The notes: generated by a model not told the origin, from the sequence alone. A stretch of DNA of 46,334 bases from Staphylococcus caprae (GCF_002902725.1 NZ_PPRT01000019.1:1-46334), one strand, 5' to 3'. Counted from the first letter of the stretch, positions 24,168 to 33,707 are shown. Numbers and translations: made by a program.

Positions 24168-25273
24168 TGGACAAAATAAAGCACTACATTAACTGGAAAA
24201 TAATATCTTGGATCGTGGGTATTATCGGAGGACTTTGGACATTACTTATTGGTTTAATTCTTTTAATACTTTTATTAGTTATTGTAGTTATTGGTCTTAA
24301 TGACTCTGGTCAAAAGTCAGGGTGTAGTGTTGATGGTGCACCTGTAGCAAGTGATGTTTCAAATAAAGGGAAAAAATTATTTGAACAGAACGCCAAAAGT
24401 GGAGAATTAGAAGGTAAAGTAGATGCTGCAATTAAGATTGCCAAACAAGAAAAAGTACCACCTTCTTTATTCTTAGCAATTATAGCAAGTGAATCAGGAT
24501 GGGGAAAATCAGCTAATGCAACTGATCAGCACAATCCTCTTTCTATTATGGGGAGTGGCCCTTTAAGACGTTTTGATACCATTGAAGATGGAATGAAAGC
24601 AGGTGCGAAAAACCTCTACGATTTATATATATCAAAAGGATTAGATACACCTGCCAAAATACAACCCAAATACGCACCGAACGGTGCAGGTAATGACCCT
24701 ACAGATTTAAATAGTAATTGGAAACGCTCAGTGGAAAGTATTCAAAAACAAATGTCTAATGGTAAATCTAGTGATTCTTTTGATACTGGTGATTTAGCAG
24801 GAGATAATTGTTCAATGTCTTCTTCATCTGTAACTGGTGGAGGAAGCTTAAAAGCACTTTCCAAGTTTAAAGGAAGCTTACCATCACCTAAGAATAAGGC
24901 ACATTCGACACAAGCAGCACAAGGTAATCTATATACATATCTTGAATGTACATGGTATGTATATAACAGACGTAAAGAACTCGGTATTCCAATATCAACA
25001 TTTTGGGGTGATGCAGGCCTATGGGCAGGCAATGCTAAAAAAGATGGTTATGCAGTAGGTAAAAAGCCAGTAAAAGGTGCGTGTGTCACATGGCCGATAC
25101 AAGGAGGTATGCCTCATGGTCACGTTGCATTTGTTGAAGGCGTCTCTAAAAACGGTAAAACAATACATGTAAGTGAGTATAACTGGGCACCCAAAATTCA
25201 TAGTTATGGAGAACGAACAATTAAGGTTCAAGATCAAATGCAGTTCATTTACTCTAAAAAAGGAAAAAAATAA
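24167..25273 (+). CDS. Bifunctional cell-wall hydrolase of the T4SS (glucosaminidase-like + CHAP; TrsG/VirB1-like)
   Basis: 368 residues, GTG start. A membrane anchor lies at about 18-45. A lysozyme-like/GH73 domain spans about 75-200, with catalytic Glu in IIASESGWGKSA. A Ser-rich linker precedes the CHAP amidase-endopeptidase domain (about 245-360), with Cys in YLECTWYVYNRR and His in GMPHGHVAFVEG. It cuts local holes in peptidoglycan for the mating channel. Homologues on pSK41/pGO1 are needed for transfer. Confidence 0.9.
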   Translation: MDKIKHYINWKIISWIVGIIGGLWTLLIGLILLILLLVIVVIGLNDSGQKSGCSVDGAPVASDVSNKGKKLFEQNAKSGELEGKVDAAIKIAKQEKVPPSLFLAIIASESGWGKSANATDQHNPLSIMGSGPLRRFDTIEDGMKAGAKNLYDLYISKGLDTPAKIQPKYAPNGAGNDPTDLNSNWKRSVESIQKQMSNGKSSDSFDTGDLAGDNCSMSSSSVTGGGSLKALSKFKGSLPSPKNKAHSTQAAQGNLYTYLECTWYVYNRRKELGIPISTFWGDAGLWAGNAKKDGYAVGKKPVKGACVTWPIQGGMPHGHVAFVEGVSKNGKTIHVSEYNWAPKIHSYGERTIKVQDQMQFIYSKKGKK

Positions 25274-25291
25274 AGTGAAGGAGTATTGTCG

Positions 25292-25981
25292 ATGAGAAAT
25301 CGAAAAGTATTAGGTTTGGTATTAGTACTCGTGGCGATAGCATTAGGTTTTGTATTATTCTTTGTTGTTAAAGACCAATGGTTCGGAAATTCAAACCAAT
25401 CAAATCAAACGGAATCTCAATCCGACAGTAAAAAAGAAAACAAAGATGATGAAAAAAAGATTGAAGAATCCAAAAAAGAAATTAATGACATGGATAAGAA
25501 GTCAAAAGATAAGAAAAAATCTAAGGACGAAGATAGTAGCCAAAATAGTAATAAACAAAACAATTCAGGAGGGGATTTAAATAAACGTACTGAATATTTT
25601 ATAAACAATATGTTTACTAATTTAAACCAAGAAAATTATCAACGTATAAAAAATAACTTAAGTACCATATGTACACCTCATTTCATGAATAAATATTTCA
25701 GAGATAAAGATAGTCAATATAATTTCTATATGGATGTAAATATTTCAGGGTTTGATATTTTTGAGTCTAGACGTCCACGTCCAAACGGAAAAGTGCTTAT
25801 TGCGACATTTGAGCGTCAAACAAGTCCAGCACATTCAGAAAATGCTGATATTAAGCCATCGCATGAAGAAATGACTGTTCAAGTCACTTATAAGAAAATG
25901 AATGGCAAAATGTTAGTTGATGATTTTGAAATTAAGAATACTGAAGACTTAGATGATACGAATGATGAAGTAGATGAATAA
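25292..25981 (+). CDS. Membrane-anchored T4SS protein, TcpC/VirB8-like candidate
   Basis: 229 residues from ATG 25292, chosen over TTG 25286 because GGAG sits 8 bases upstream. It has a cytoplasmic stub, one membrane helix (about 6-27) and a Lys/Asp/Glu/Ser-rich linker (30-100). The C-terminal domain (about 105-229, YFINNMFTNLNQENYQRIKN...) looks like an NTF2-type VirB8/TcpC domain by length and place. Function is by analogy: an extracellular scaffold of the channel. Confidence 0.55.
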   Translation: MRNRKVLGLVLVLVAIALGFVLFFVVKDQWFGNSNQSNQTESQSDSKKENKDDEKKIEESKKEINDMDKKSKDKKKSKDEDSSQNSNKQNNSGGDLNKRTEYFINNMFTNLNQENYQRIKNNLSTICTPHFMNKYFRDKDSQYNFYMDVNISGFDIFESRRPRPNGKVLIATFERQTSPAHSENADIKPSHEEMTVQVTYKKMNGKMLVDDFEIKNTEDLDDTNDEVDE

Positions 25982-26012
25982 TCAAAAAGCATAAAAAGGA
26001 GGTGAACTTGAG

Positions 26013-26861
26013 GTGGGAAATGTTAAAGAAGCTACTAAGAATGGATTCAAGAAGTTTAAAAGTAGTAAGAAGGCATTTTATTTGAGCCTTCTTGCGATCC
26101 CTTTTTTGATATATTTAGGTATTTATATATATTCTCTGACGCAAAATCATACTTATAAGCTATCAAAAGAAGACATGGCAGAAGGTGCCTCATTTGATAA
26201 CTTTAATTTAGTCGTTCAAGACCAGAAGTATAATCCTAACAATGGAACGTACATTATAAAAATTAAAGCTGATACTGATAACGATGAGAAAGTTATTTTA
26301 GATAAAGATAATTTATCAGTCAAAGCGATTACTAATAAAGAAAGAAAAACGTATAAACCTAATGTGTATCACACATTAAATGACTATTTTATAGTAGAAC
26401 TCGAAGACATTCCTAAAAATTATGGTTCTTTAAAACTACACTTTGACTATAAAAGTAATAAAGGAAATGATGAAGGTGTAGATAAAGAAAAAGAAAGTGA
26501 TTTATATGTTTCAGCACTTGGTAAAAATATCGATAAATCACTCCAACCAAAATCTAAGAAAGAATATTATAAAGAAAGTTACACGTATCTAGAAGACAAG
26601 ATCACCAAAGAGATTGAGGGAAAACAAAAAGATATTAAAGAGAACAAAGATAATATTCAACGATTAAAAAAAGAAAATAAGAAATTAGATCCGAATGATC
26701 CAATATTAAGTAATAAAGATAAAAGACAGACTCGATCAACTTTAGACGATAATAATTCATCTATACATGAATCTAAAGAGAATATCCATAAGGATAAAAA
26801 AGATATTAAAGAAAAAGAAAAAAATAGGGAAAGCGTAAATAAAATTATAAATAAATTGTAA
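26013..26861 (+). CDS. Membrane-anchored extracellular protein, last gene of the transfer operon
   Basis: 282 residues, GTG start 26013 behind AAAAGGAGGTGA. It has one membrane helix (about 21-41), a beta-rich domain (about 50-160, with DKDNLSVKAITNKERKTYKP) like DUF4352/Ig-type folds, and a long charged coiled coil to the end. No family is recognised. It may connect the channel to the wall or a mating partner. Confidence 0.6.
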   Translation: MGNVKEATKNGFKKFKSSKKAFYLSLLAIPFLIYLGIYIYSLTQNHTYKLSKEDMAEGASFDNFNLVVQDQKYNPNNGTYIIKIKADTDNDEKVILDKDNLSVKAITNKERKTYKPNVYHTLNDYFIVELEDIPKNYGSLKLHFDYKSNKGNDEGVDKEKESDLYVSALGKNIDKSLQPKSKKEYYKESYTYLEDKITKEIEGKQKDIKENKDNIQRLKKENKKLDPNDPILSNKDKRQTRSTLDDNNSSIHESKENIHKDKKDIKEKEKNRESVNKIINKL

Positions 26862-26911
26862 AAAGTGATGAAAGGAGGTGATTATAGTGATAAACTACAA
26901 TTGTGCTCAAC

Positions 26912-27019
26912 AAAAAAAGAGAGCAATTCCAAAAAGAATTGCTCCCGTGATGGTCAATTTGGTGTGTGAAGTCAAATTGACATGAAAATGATGAGTTGTG
27001 TGAAATTCACCATTTTCGA
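26912..27019 (-). ncRNA. Structured minus-strand RNA with antisense-type loops, copy 2
   Basis: Reading the minus strand: hairpin GAAAATG/CATTTTC (27017-26984) has the loop stretch TTTCACACAACT. Next is hairpin GTCAATTTG/CAAATTGAC (26981-26953) with loop ACTTCACACAC. Then comes a perfect 9-bp terminator stem GAGCAATTC/GAATTGCTC (26944-26921) and seven T. The middle loop is exactly complementary to GTGTGTGAAGT at the topoisomerase translation start. The transcript probably begins in or beyond the direct repeat at 27020-27126. No coding region in 26862-27287 is convincing. Confidence 0.6.
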
Positions 27020-27126
27020 ATTGGTAAACTAATAATAAAAAGTATTGAAACACAACAACACACAGCTCAAAAAACAAACGCCTAATTAAATAACACATAA
27101 ATATGTGATAAGCCTTTGATTGTTAA
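27020..27126. repeat. 107-bp direct repeat, copy 2 (before the adhesin gene)
   Basis: Nearly identical to 11263-11368. Differences cluster near ATAGCATATTAATATGTG versus ATAACACATAAATATGTG. A separate inverted repeat GTCGTAATT/AATTACGAC lies at about 27215-27237 in the adhesin leader and may be an operator or 5' stem. Confidence 0.85.
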
Positions 27127-27287
27127 GAGCACTTGTATGTGATGTGCTTGTTTAATGATACTATTTTTTATTCTATAAGTAAATAGAAAAAGCTTAGTAT
27201 ACCATCATTCTTTCGTCGTAATTGTGAAATTACGACACAATTTATTAGCCATTGGTAAAAACTAATTTTAGAAAGTAGGTTGAATTG

Positions 27288-30200
27288 ATGAAAAAATCAA
27301 ATGTTGGATCAAAATTATGTATGACAGGATTATCAACGGCATTGTTGATGTCTTCATTAAGTTATAACCATGCTAATGTTGCACATGCCAAAGACACAAA
27401 TGACAATACATCCAAAAAGAAAGCACAACAATCTCAAACATCATCAACTTCAAAAGCAGTCGATGATGCGGATTTGAAAAGTGCAGTAGCAGAAGCAAAA
27501 AAAGCAGGTGTTAATGTTAAACAAGGTAACATTCAACACCATAAAGTTAGTGGAAAAAATGCTAAAGAAACACAAAAGAAAATCCAAGAGGATTATCAAA
27601 AACAAATTGATGAATTAAAGAAAGCAACTAAAAAAGCAAAAGAAGATCAAGATAAATATAAAAAAGAAGTTGCTGCAGTTAAGGAATATAACGATAAGCA
27701 AATCAAAAAATATAATGATGAAGTAAAAAAAGAAAAGTCAACTGTAGATAGTGGTAAGAAAAACCCTTCAAAACCAAAATATGGTTCGAATATCAATGGT
27801 GATAAGGGTAAATACTATACTAAATCTGGTTCATGGCATAATTTAAAATCAAAAACAATTGATAACGATATTCATGTGAATGCGACAGGAACTGTAAAAT
27901 CCTTTAAAGACTTACAAAATGGAAACTTTGCTATTCATGCATATTCAGACAAAAAAGGTAAGCTTGCGAATGACAAAATCGTTCAAAAAGTATCATGGGG
28001 CAATGTAAAACCTAAAGGTAAAGTTGTCAAAGGGGATAAAATTACTGAAGATATGCATAAAAAAGTGCCTGGTTTTAACAAACCAGCATACAATACATCA
28101 GGTAAAAACAATCCATTTGGTAAAACAACACAACTCTATTCTGTTAAAGCAGGCCAATGGGTAACAATTCCAAACGCAGTTCATCTTGCTAATGGTAAGA
28201 AAAAAGACCTTAAAGTTAAATTCCAAAAATCAGGTACTAAGTTAGATTACGGTAGTAATTGGGTTACTTTCTGGAATGAAGGTGGTTCTATTAACTACTA
28301 CGATGGTACACATGATTTATCACATACACCGCCGAAAGACAAAATTACAGCGAATTACAAAGTCGGAGACGGTAAAGATAAATACTTATGGACAGGTGCT
28401 ACATTCGATATTGATGGTGGTCAAGCCCTTACAATGGAAGACAACAACTACGCTATTGTGGCCTTAGGTGGCGGATTAAAAGTAGATAGCGATAAAGTTA
28501 AAAAAGTAACAAGTGCCAAACCTCTTGGGAAAACTTGGGGTAAAGACAAAGGCTCAAATTTATTAAATGGAACATCATCAGTACCAGACGGAACAGCTAT
28601 TTTTGCTAAATACGATAATGTCATCAGTCACTCAGTAAGTAATACTGGTGTTAAAGGCTCAACGTTAGTCGCAAATGGGGACTTTGGAATGCACGTTAAT
28701 ACGAGTATTGCTGAGTACCCAAAATTGAAAAAAGAGCCTAAAAAACCTACACCACCAAAAGTGCAATACAATCTTCAAGATATGAGTATCACTCCAACAA
28801 CGAAAAAATCAGTAAGTAAAAAAGATGTAGGTTACGATAAAGATTATAACTATACACTAGATTACCAACTACCAGTAATTAAAGATAATCAAGACTCTAA
28901 GAAAACAAAAGATGAACAAAATACATCTAAAGCGACGAATAATGAAAACCCTAAAGATGAGTTTAATGGGAAATATGAAAATGATTACCATACATTTACT
29001 TTAGGAGACGACTTACCAAATGAGTTACGAATCCAAAAAGATAAAATCAAAGTAACGGATGACAAAGGTAAAGATGTAACTAAAGAGGGTGACCTTAAAG
29101 TAGATGAAAAAAATCAATCATTCAGATGGACACCTAAAAAGCCGTCAGATTTCTCATCTAAAAAGCTAAAAGTCACTGTAGCATCACAAGTAAGCAGTGA
29201 AGCAGACTTAAAGAAATGGAAAAAAGATAATAATACTTTTGAAATACCAAACACAGGATATCTTGAATTAGATGGAAAGACACTTCCAACAAATAAAGTG
29301 CCAGTATTTGTGAAGAAGAAAGTTAAAAGCGATATTAAAAAACATATTTTAGAAGATAACCAACTTAAAGAACACAATAAATCTGATAAAGGCAAAGATA
29401 TTAATTATCAACTCGATTACACATTAGGCAATGATAAAAATTATAAAAAAGTATCACTCAAAGACGATTTAGAAGACGTTGAAGATTTAAAAGGCGTTAA
29501 AGTATATTTACCAAAATCCCAAAAAGATGAATTGTCTAAGAAGGAACTTTCAGATATTCAAAAAGCATTAAAAGATGCACATACGAAACAAGATCAAATT
29601 CAGCCAGATGCTAACGACGATAAACAAGATCAGTCTAAAGACGATAAAAATGAAAACAACAAGGCTAAAGCAGATGGTATTAACATAGATCTTTCATCTG
29701 ACAATATTGAAAAAGCTAAAAAAGATAAAGATGGAAAAATTGATTTAAGTTCCTTACTCAAAATTAAAGATAAAGATAATGATAGCTTAAATAAAGATTT
29801 ACAAGTGGATGATAATATTAAATATGACAGTAAACATCATGTTAAGCCAGGAACATACGAAGTAAATATTAAAGGTAAAGACATTGAGAAGACTGTCAAA
29901 CTAAAAGTTGAAGATAAAGGTCAAATTAAGCTATTGCCAGGAGCTGATAATCAAAATGACAACACGCAAAAAACTTCAGACAAAGAAACAAAAGCATCAG
30001 ACAATAGAAAGACTGAAAAAACATCTTCTAAATCAGAAGGTGAACGCTCAAATCGTAACGCTGACAGCCAAGTAAAAGAAGATGATAAAAACAGGGGAGA
30101 CAAAGACGAAAAGGCAACAGAAGGTCAAACATCTAATAAAGGAGATATGGACATTACAAAGCTTGGTGATTTGAAAGTAGATAATAAAAAAGAAAGCTTT

Positions 30201-30641
30201 GTGTGGACACCTAAAGACACATCAATCCTTAAAGGCAAGAAGGTAAAAGTTTTATTAAACTCTAAATTCAAAGACAATGTCGATTATAAAAACTTTGCTA
30301 AAGGCGATAAATATGTAATTCCAAACATTTCTCAAATTGATTACGATGGTAAGACTGAAAATTCTAATAAAGTAGATACAGAAATTCCTAAACCTAAAAA
30401 ACCAGAAGCAGCAGTACCACCTAAAAAAGAAGATCCTAAAAAACCAGAACCTAAGCAACCAGCACCTCAGCCACAAAAACCGACACCACCACAAAAAGCA
30501 GAAAAGCCTAAGAAAGAAGAACCGAAAAAAGACTTACCAATGACAGGTACTGAAAAATCTATCGCAGGTATTATTATTGGTTCAATTCTCATCGGTGTCG
30601 CTGGTTTATCAACATATATTTATAAACGACGTCAGTCGTAA
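27288..30641 (+). CDS. Large LPxTG surface adhesin (GbpC/antigen I/II and PrgB-like)
   Basis: 1117 residues. Layout: signal peptide to about residue 34 (ANVAHA), coiled coil about 55-150, and GbpC/Spa-type domain about 185-480 (WVTFWNEGGSINYYDGTHDL, LGGGLKVDSDKV). Next come antigen I/II-type isopeptide domains about 500-690 (FTLGDDLPNELRI, RWTPKKPSDF, FEIPNTGYLELDGK) and a second partial copy about 960-1045. A Pro-rich wall-spanning segment, LPMTG near 1083, a membrane helix and an RRQS tail complete it. This is the build of enterococcal aggregation substance. It should promote cell-cell contact in mating or adhesion. Confidence 0.88.
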   Translation: MKKSNVGSKLCMTGLSTALLMSSLSYNHANVAHAKDTNDNTSKKKAQQSQTSSTSKAVDDADLKSAVAEAKKAGVNVKQGNIQHHKVSGKNAKETQKKIQEDYQKQIDELKKATKKAKEDQDKYKKEVAAVKEYNDKQIKKYNDEVKKEKSTVDSGKKNPSKPKYGSNINGDKGKYYTKSGSWHNLKSKTIDNDIHVNATGTVKSFKDLQNGNFAIHAYSDKKGKLANDKIVQKVSWGNVKPKGKVVKGDKITEDMHKKVPGFNKPAYNTSGKNNPFGKTTQLYSVKAGQWVTIPNAVHLANGKKKDLKVKFQKSGTKLDYGSNWVTFWNEGGSINYYDGTHDLSHTPPKDKITANYKVGDGKDKYLWTGATFDIDGGQALTMEDNNYAIVALGGGLKVDSDKVKKVTSAKPLGKTWGKDKGSNLLNGTSSVPDGTAIFAKYDNVISHSVSNTGVKGSTLVANGDFGMHVNTSIAEYPKLKKEPKKPTPPKVQYNLQDMSITPTTKKSVSKKDVGYDKDYNYTLDYQLPVIKDNQDSKKTKDEQNTSKATNNENPKDEFNGKYENDYHTFTLGDDLPNELRIQKDKIKVTDDKGKDVTKEGDLKVDEKNQSFRWTPKKPSDFSSKKLKVTVASQVSSEADLKKWKKDNNTFEIPNTGYLELDGKTLPTNKVPVFVKKKVKSDIKKHILEDNQLKEHNKSDKGKDINYQLDYTLGNDKNYKKVSLKDDLEDVEDLKGVKVYLPKSQKDELSKKELSDIQKALKDAHTKQDQIQPDANDDKQDQSKDDKNENNKAKADGINIDLSSDNIEKAKKDKDGKIDLSSLLKIKDKDNDSLNKDLQVDDNIKYDSKHHVKPGTYEVNIKGKDIEKTVKLKVEDKGQIKLLPGADNQNDNTQKTSDKETKASDNRKTEKTSSKSEGERSNRNADSQVKEDDKNRGDKDEKATEGQTSNKGDMDITKLGDLKVDNKKESFVWTPKDTSILKGKKVKVLLNSKFKDNVDYKNFAKGDKYVIPNISQIDYDGKTENSNKVDTEIPKPKKPEAAVPPKKEDPKKPEPKQPAPQPQKPTPPQKAEKPKKEEPKKDLPMTGTEKSIAGIIIGSILIGVAGLSTYIYKRRQS

Positions 30642-30650
30642 GTATTGAGT

Positions 30651-30680
30651 ATAACGGCACGTCTATAGTGCCGTTATATA
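30651..30680 (+). terminator. Hairpin after the adhesin gene
   Basis: A perfect 10-bp stem ATAACGGCAC/GTGCCGTTAT (30651-30660, 30668-30677) is followed by ATATATT. The T-tract is poor but the position right after the stop supports a terminator or attenuator. Confidence 0.6.
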
Positions 30681-30704
30681 TATTAAATAAATAGGGGTGA
30701 TTGG

Positions 30705-31001
30705 ATGATGCTTGATTCAGAGATTGCACATGATCATAGAAGCTTAGTTTTGAATACTGAAGAATTAAGAGATCCAGAACTCGCTTACTTTAACGAAGAT
30801 TTGGAACGGCGAGATGCTTTGCTTCGAATCATGGTGCAATACAATAGCAGTTTAAGTGAAATTATGGGGTATGAGGGAGAACAGTATAAAGATGTTCAAT
30901 TTTGTATTAAAGAATTGGTAGGAAATATCAATAAAATACGCGTCTTACGTGAAGTTGAAGAAATGGACTTAAAATATCACAAAGGAGAATTAAAGTTTTG
31001 A
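30705..31001 (+). CDS. Small soluble hypothetical protein
   Basis: 98 residues (ATG 30705; ATG 30708 also possible) behind TAGGGGTGATT. It is acidic and mostly helical, with no signal peptide or known motif. Its stop region overlaps the TTG start of the CHAP hydrolase by 4 bp, so the two are coupled. It may be a cytoplasmic regulator or a chaperone for the secreted neighbour (inference). Confidence 0.65.
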   Translation: MMLDSEIAHDHRSLVLNTEELRDPELAYFNEDLERRDALLRIMVQYNSSLSEIMGYEGEQYKDVQFCIKELVGNINKIRVLREVEEMDLKYHKGELKF

Positions 31002-31618
31002 AGAAATGGATTGCTACGTTAACCTTAGGGATTACAGTCGCTACTAGTTTGTCGCCACATGTGAGTGCACAAACAATGCACTCTAAACATGATAAAGTAC
31101 AAAATATTGCTGATAATCATACGACAATAAGTAAAGATGCTAAGGAAAAATCTACTCCTAAAATCAATATGTATTTAGCTACACAAGAAAACATTGATTA
31201 TATTAATGATGTACTGATGGGTCAAGGCTGGGATTTTGATGCCTATGCAGGTTTTCAATGTTTCGATCTTGCTAATGTCTATTGGTATCACTTATATGGG
31301 CATGGATTGAACGGTAGTTATGCTAAAGATATTCCATTCCAAAATAACTTTAGTGGAGAAGCCAGTGTTCATCGTAACACAGCATCTTTCAAAGCATATC
31401 CCGGGGACTTAGTTGTCTTTGGAGATCAATATGGAAATGGCATGGGACATGTCGCTATTGTGACAAATGGCAATGTTGATGGGAATTGGAATCAATTTGA
31501 AAGTCTGGATCAAAACTGGAACCACGGAGGTGCTAGTAAAACTGAAGTGGCACACAAAGTCATTCACAATTATGACTTGAGATCAGGTCAAATGTACTTC
31601 ATTCGTTCATATAGATAA
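30998..31618 (+). CDS. Secreted CHAP-domain peptidoglycan hydrolase
   Basis: 206 residues, TTG start with AAAGGAGAA upstream. It has a signal peptide to about residue 24 (HVSAQT), a short linker, then a CHAP domain (about 65-205). The catalytic Cys is in [14 protein letters not shown] and the His in [11 protein letters not shown], and the phage-endolysin-like FIRSY end is present. It is a free secreted amidase/endopeptidase, distinct from the membrane-anchored T4SS hydrolase. It may loosen the wall for surface-protein display or act on recipients or competitors. Confidence 0.85.
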   Translation: MKKWIATLTLGITVATSLSPHVSAQTMHSKHDKVQNIADNHTTISKDAKEKSTPKINMYLATQENIDYINDVLMGQGWDFDAYAGFQCFDLANVYWYHLYGHGLNGSYAKDIPFQNNFSGEASVHRNTASFKAYPGDLVVFGDQYGNGMGHVAIVTNGNVDGNWNQFESLDQNWNHGGASKTEVAHKVIHNYDLRSGQMYFIRSYR

Positions 31619-31641
31619 TACAAAGTAAAGGAGAAAAGAAT

Positions 31642-32724
31642 ATGAAAAAGTTACCACTTAAAGTTTTATCAACAGCAACAGTTATTGGTTTAAGCACAAT
31701 TACATTAGGTCAAGGATACGACGCACATGCAGATACAGGAGCAAAACCAACGATTACAGCACCATCTCAACAAGTTCAATATGGGAAAAAATGGGATCCT
31801 TATGAGAACGTAAAGGCAACAGATAAAGAAGATGGCGACTTAAGTAAAGAAGTATACTATGAACCACCTTATTTCACGACGACACAACCAGGTACATATC
31901 ACGTGAAGTATGGTGTTTGGGATACAGATGATAATAATACTGAAACAAATCGAAAAGTCACTGTTTTAGAACAAGGTGCTCAAGCTTCTCAACCACAAAA
32001 TCCTTCTGGACAAGGTACGCATCAAGGAGGGGAAACAACACCTAGTAAACCTGAACAACATTCACCATCGCATTCTAATCCACAAGATAAACCATCTACA
32101 CAAGGGCATCAACAAAGTCCTTCGAAAGGCCAAGGACAAGTAGATTCTGGTTCACAAGATGATGTTCAAAATCATAATCAACAAGCAGCACCATCTCAAT
32201 CACAACAAGATGGAACAACAAATAATGCTCAACAACAAACAAATATAGATAATGGCTATAATCATCATGACAATAAAGAACCTATTGCACCACAACACTC
32301 AGAACAAAATGAGGTAGACAATGGTTATAACCATGATGGACAAGGAAATGAGATTGCTCCATCTCAATCACAGAACGTTAATAATGGAATTCATGATATT
32401 ACACCAAAGGCACCACATCATTATGGAACAACAAATAATAATATCGATCAAAATGACACAAGTTCAAAAGAAGAAAGTAAACCAATGATTAATCACAACA
32501 CAGGAGCAACTCAAAACTATACGCCAACAGTTAAAAACAATAAAAATCTAAATACAGTACCAACTAAAGTACAAAATCGTTATAGTCAATATGATAAAGA
32601 TAAATTACCAGAATCAGGTGTATCTACAACTCACCAAGGTATTATTTTATCCATTATATCGTTAGCTCTAGGTGCAACAGCAGTAATCTTTGGAATGAAG
32701 CGCCGTCAATCTAAACAAAATTAA
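31642..32724 (+). CDS. LPxTG surface protein with Ig-like (DUF5011) domain
   Basis: 360 residues. A signal peptide ends near residue 30 (DAHA). One Ig-like DUF5011 domain spans about 34-110 (KATDKEDGDLSKEVYYEPPY, GTYHVKYGVWDTDDN). A Gln/Asn/Ser/Pro-rich stalk holds two (V/I)DNGYNH repeats and an NNGIHDI variant. LPESG lies near 327, followed by a membrane helix and a KRRQSKQN tail. It is wall-anchored by a class A-type sortase. The plasmid also encodes one at 38057. Confidence 0.85.
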   Translation: MKKLPLKVLSTATVIGLSTITLGQGYDAHADTGAKPTITAPSQQVQYGKKWDPYENVKATDKEDGDLSKEVYYEPPYFTTTQPGTYHVKYGVWDTDDNNTETNRKVTVLEQGAQASQPQNPSGQGTHQGGETTPSKPEQHSPSHSNPQDKPSTQGHQQSPSKGQGQVDSGSQDDVQNHNQQAAPSQSQQDGTTNNAQQQTNIDNGYNHHDNKEPIAPQHSEQNEVDNGYNHDGQGNEIAPSQSQNVNNGIHDITPKAPHHYGTTNNNIDQNDTSSKEESKPMINHNTGATQNYTPTVKNNKNLNTVPTKVQNRYSQYDKDKLPESGVSTTHQGIILSIISLALGATAVIFGMKRRQSKQN

Positions 32725-32744
32725 TCAAGTGGAGGTATGTTGTA

Positions 32745-33581
32745 ATGAAGAAAGTGAGTAAATTAACAGGTCTTGCAGGAGCTTTGTTATTAGGTTCTAC
32801 TATTTTTTTAGGGAATGGAAAAGCACATGCAGAAGTTGCTTCCTACCCATATAATGGCTTAAGTAGTACAAACTACAATCAATCGATGAGTCTAAAACCT
32901 AACGCTGGAACTATTCATATGAAACATATTCAAAATCCTAAAAAGGCAGGATATTCAGCTATCGGTCGTGTATCTAATTACGATGGTTGGAAAGGTCAAG
33001 GTAAGGATAGTATGGGCACTGGATTCATTATCGATGCACATACGTTCATTACAAATTTACATGTCGTTCAAAATGCGAATGGTAAGATTGCTCGCAGCCA
33101 AGATGTAAGAATGGTTACAGAACGCAATGGTTCACATCATAAATATACTTTCAATGCATCATCAATACAAAAAGTTCCTGGTGCAGATGCTGTGGTAGTA
33201 CATACAAATCAAAATATGAGTAAATATGTGAAACCTTTAAAACTTGCAAGTTCTAAAACTATTAACAACCTTCATACAGGTGATCAATTCAAGGCTCCTG
33301 GATATGACAAATATAAGCTTCATGGTTCAACAAATGATAATACAAAACTATGGGAAGCTAAAGGCCGTTTCCTAAGAACAACAACAAATGGGAAAGAAAT
33401 GATGACTAAACAAATTTTCCGTTCTGGTGGATCAGGATCACCTATATTAACAAAAGATAATAGAGTTATGGGAATATCTGCTTATGGATGGAACTTAAAT
33501 GGAACTAGTGGAAATGAATTAGCTGGTGGTTTTAAATTTACAAATAATGTAAGATCATTCATACAAAAACATATGAAATAG
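32745..33581 (+). CDS. Secreted trypsin-like serine protease (V8/exfoliative-toxin family, S1B)
   Basis: 278 residues. A signal peptide ends near residue 29 (KAHAEV). Catalytic triad: His in FITNLHVVQNANG, Asp in GADAVVVHT and Ser in FRSGGSGSPIL. The family includes S. aureus V8, Spl proteases and exfoliative toxins. Total length is near that of the toxins (about 280), with a divergent N-terminal extension SYPYNGLSSTNYNQSMS. It could process surface proteins, host targets or the neighbouring adhesins. Its specificity pocket cannot be read with confidence. Confidence 0.88.
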   Translation: MKKVSKLTGLAGALLLGSTIFLGNGKAHAEVASYPYNGLSSTNYNQSMSLKPNAGTIHMKHIQNPKKAGYSAIGRVSNYDGWKGQGKDSMGTGFIIDAHTFITNLHVVQNANGKIARSQDVRMVTERNGSHHKYTFNASSIQKVPGADAVVVHTNQNMSKYVKPLKLASSKTINNLHTGDQFKAPGYDKYKLHGSTNDNTKLWEAKGRFLRTTTNGKEMMTKQIFRSGGSGSPILTKDNRVMGISAYGWNLNGTSGNELAGGFKFTNNVRSFIQKHMK

Positions 33582-33707
33582 ATGATCAAGTATACTTTGT
33601 TTCCGAGAAGCTCACACTTCAAGCGTTAAACCCTTAGGTATAGCTAAGGATTGAGTAGTTTACAGTAAAGGGTAGATTTTGGAACAGTAAAAAGGACATT
33701 TTGCCAC
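33582..33707. other. Intergenic remnant after the protease gene
   Basis: 126 bp with higher GC than its surroundings, including CTTAGGTATAGCTAAGG, an imperfect dyad around 33632-33648. I see no gene. It may be a leader or a leftover of a former insertion. Confidence 0.3.

Noticed and set aside
26887..26985. 32-residue GTG frame with strong AAAGGAGGTGAT site after the transfer operon
   Set aside because: The frame runs through three perfect hairpins, and the peptide has no recognisable character. The structured minus-strand RNA explains the sequence better, although translation cannot be excluded.
26907..27098. 63-residue hydrophobic minus-strand frame
   Set aside because: No ribosome site. 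It spans the hairpins and the 107-bp repeat, and the other repeat copy does not keep the frame.
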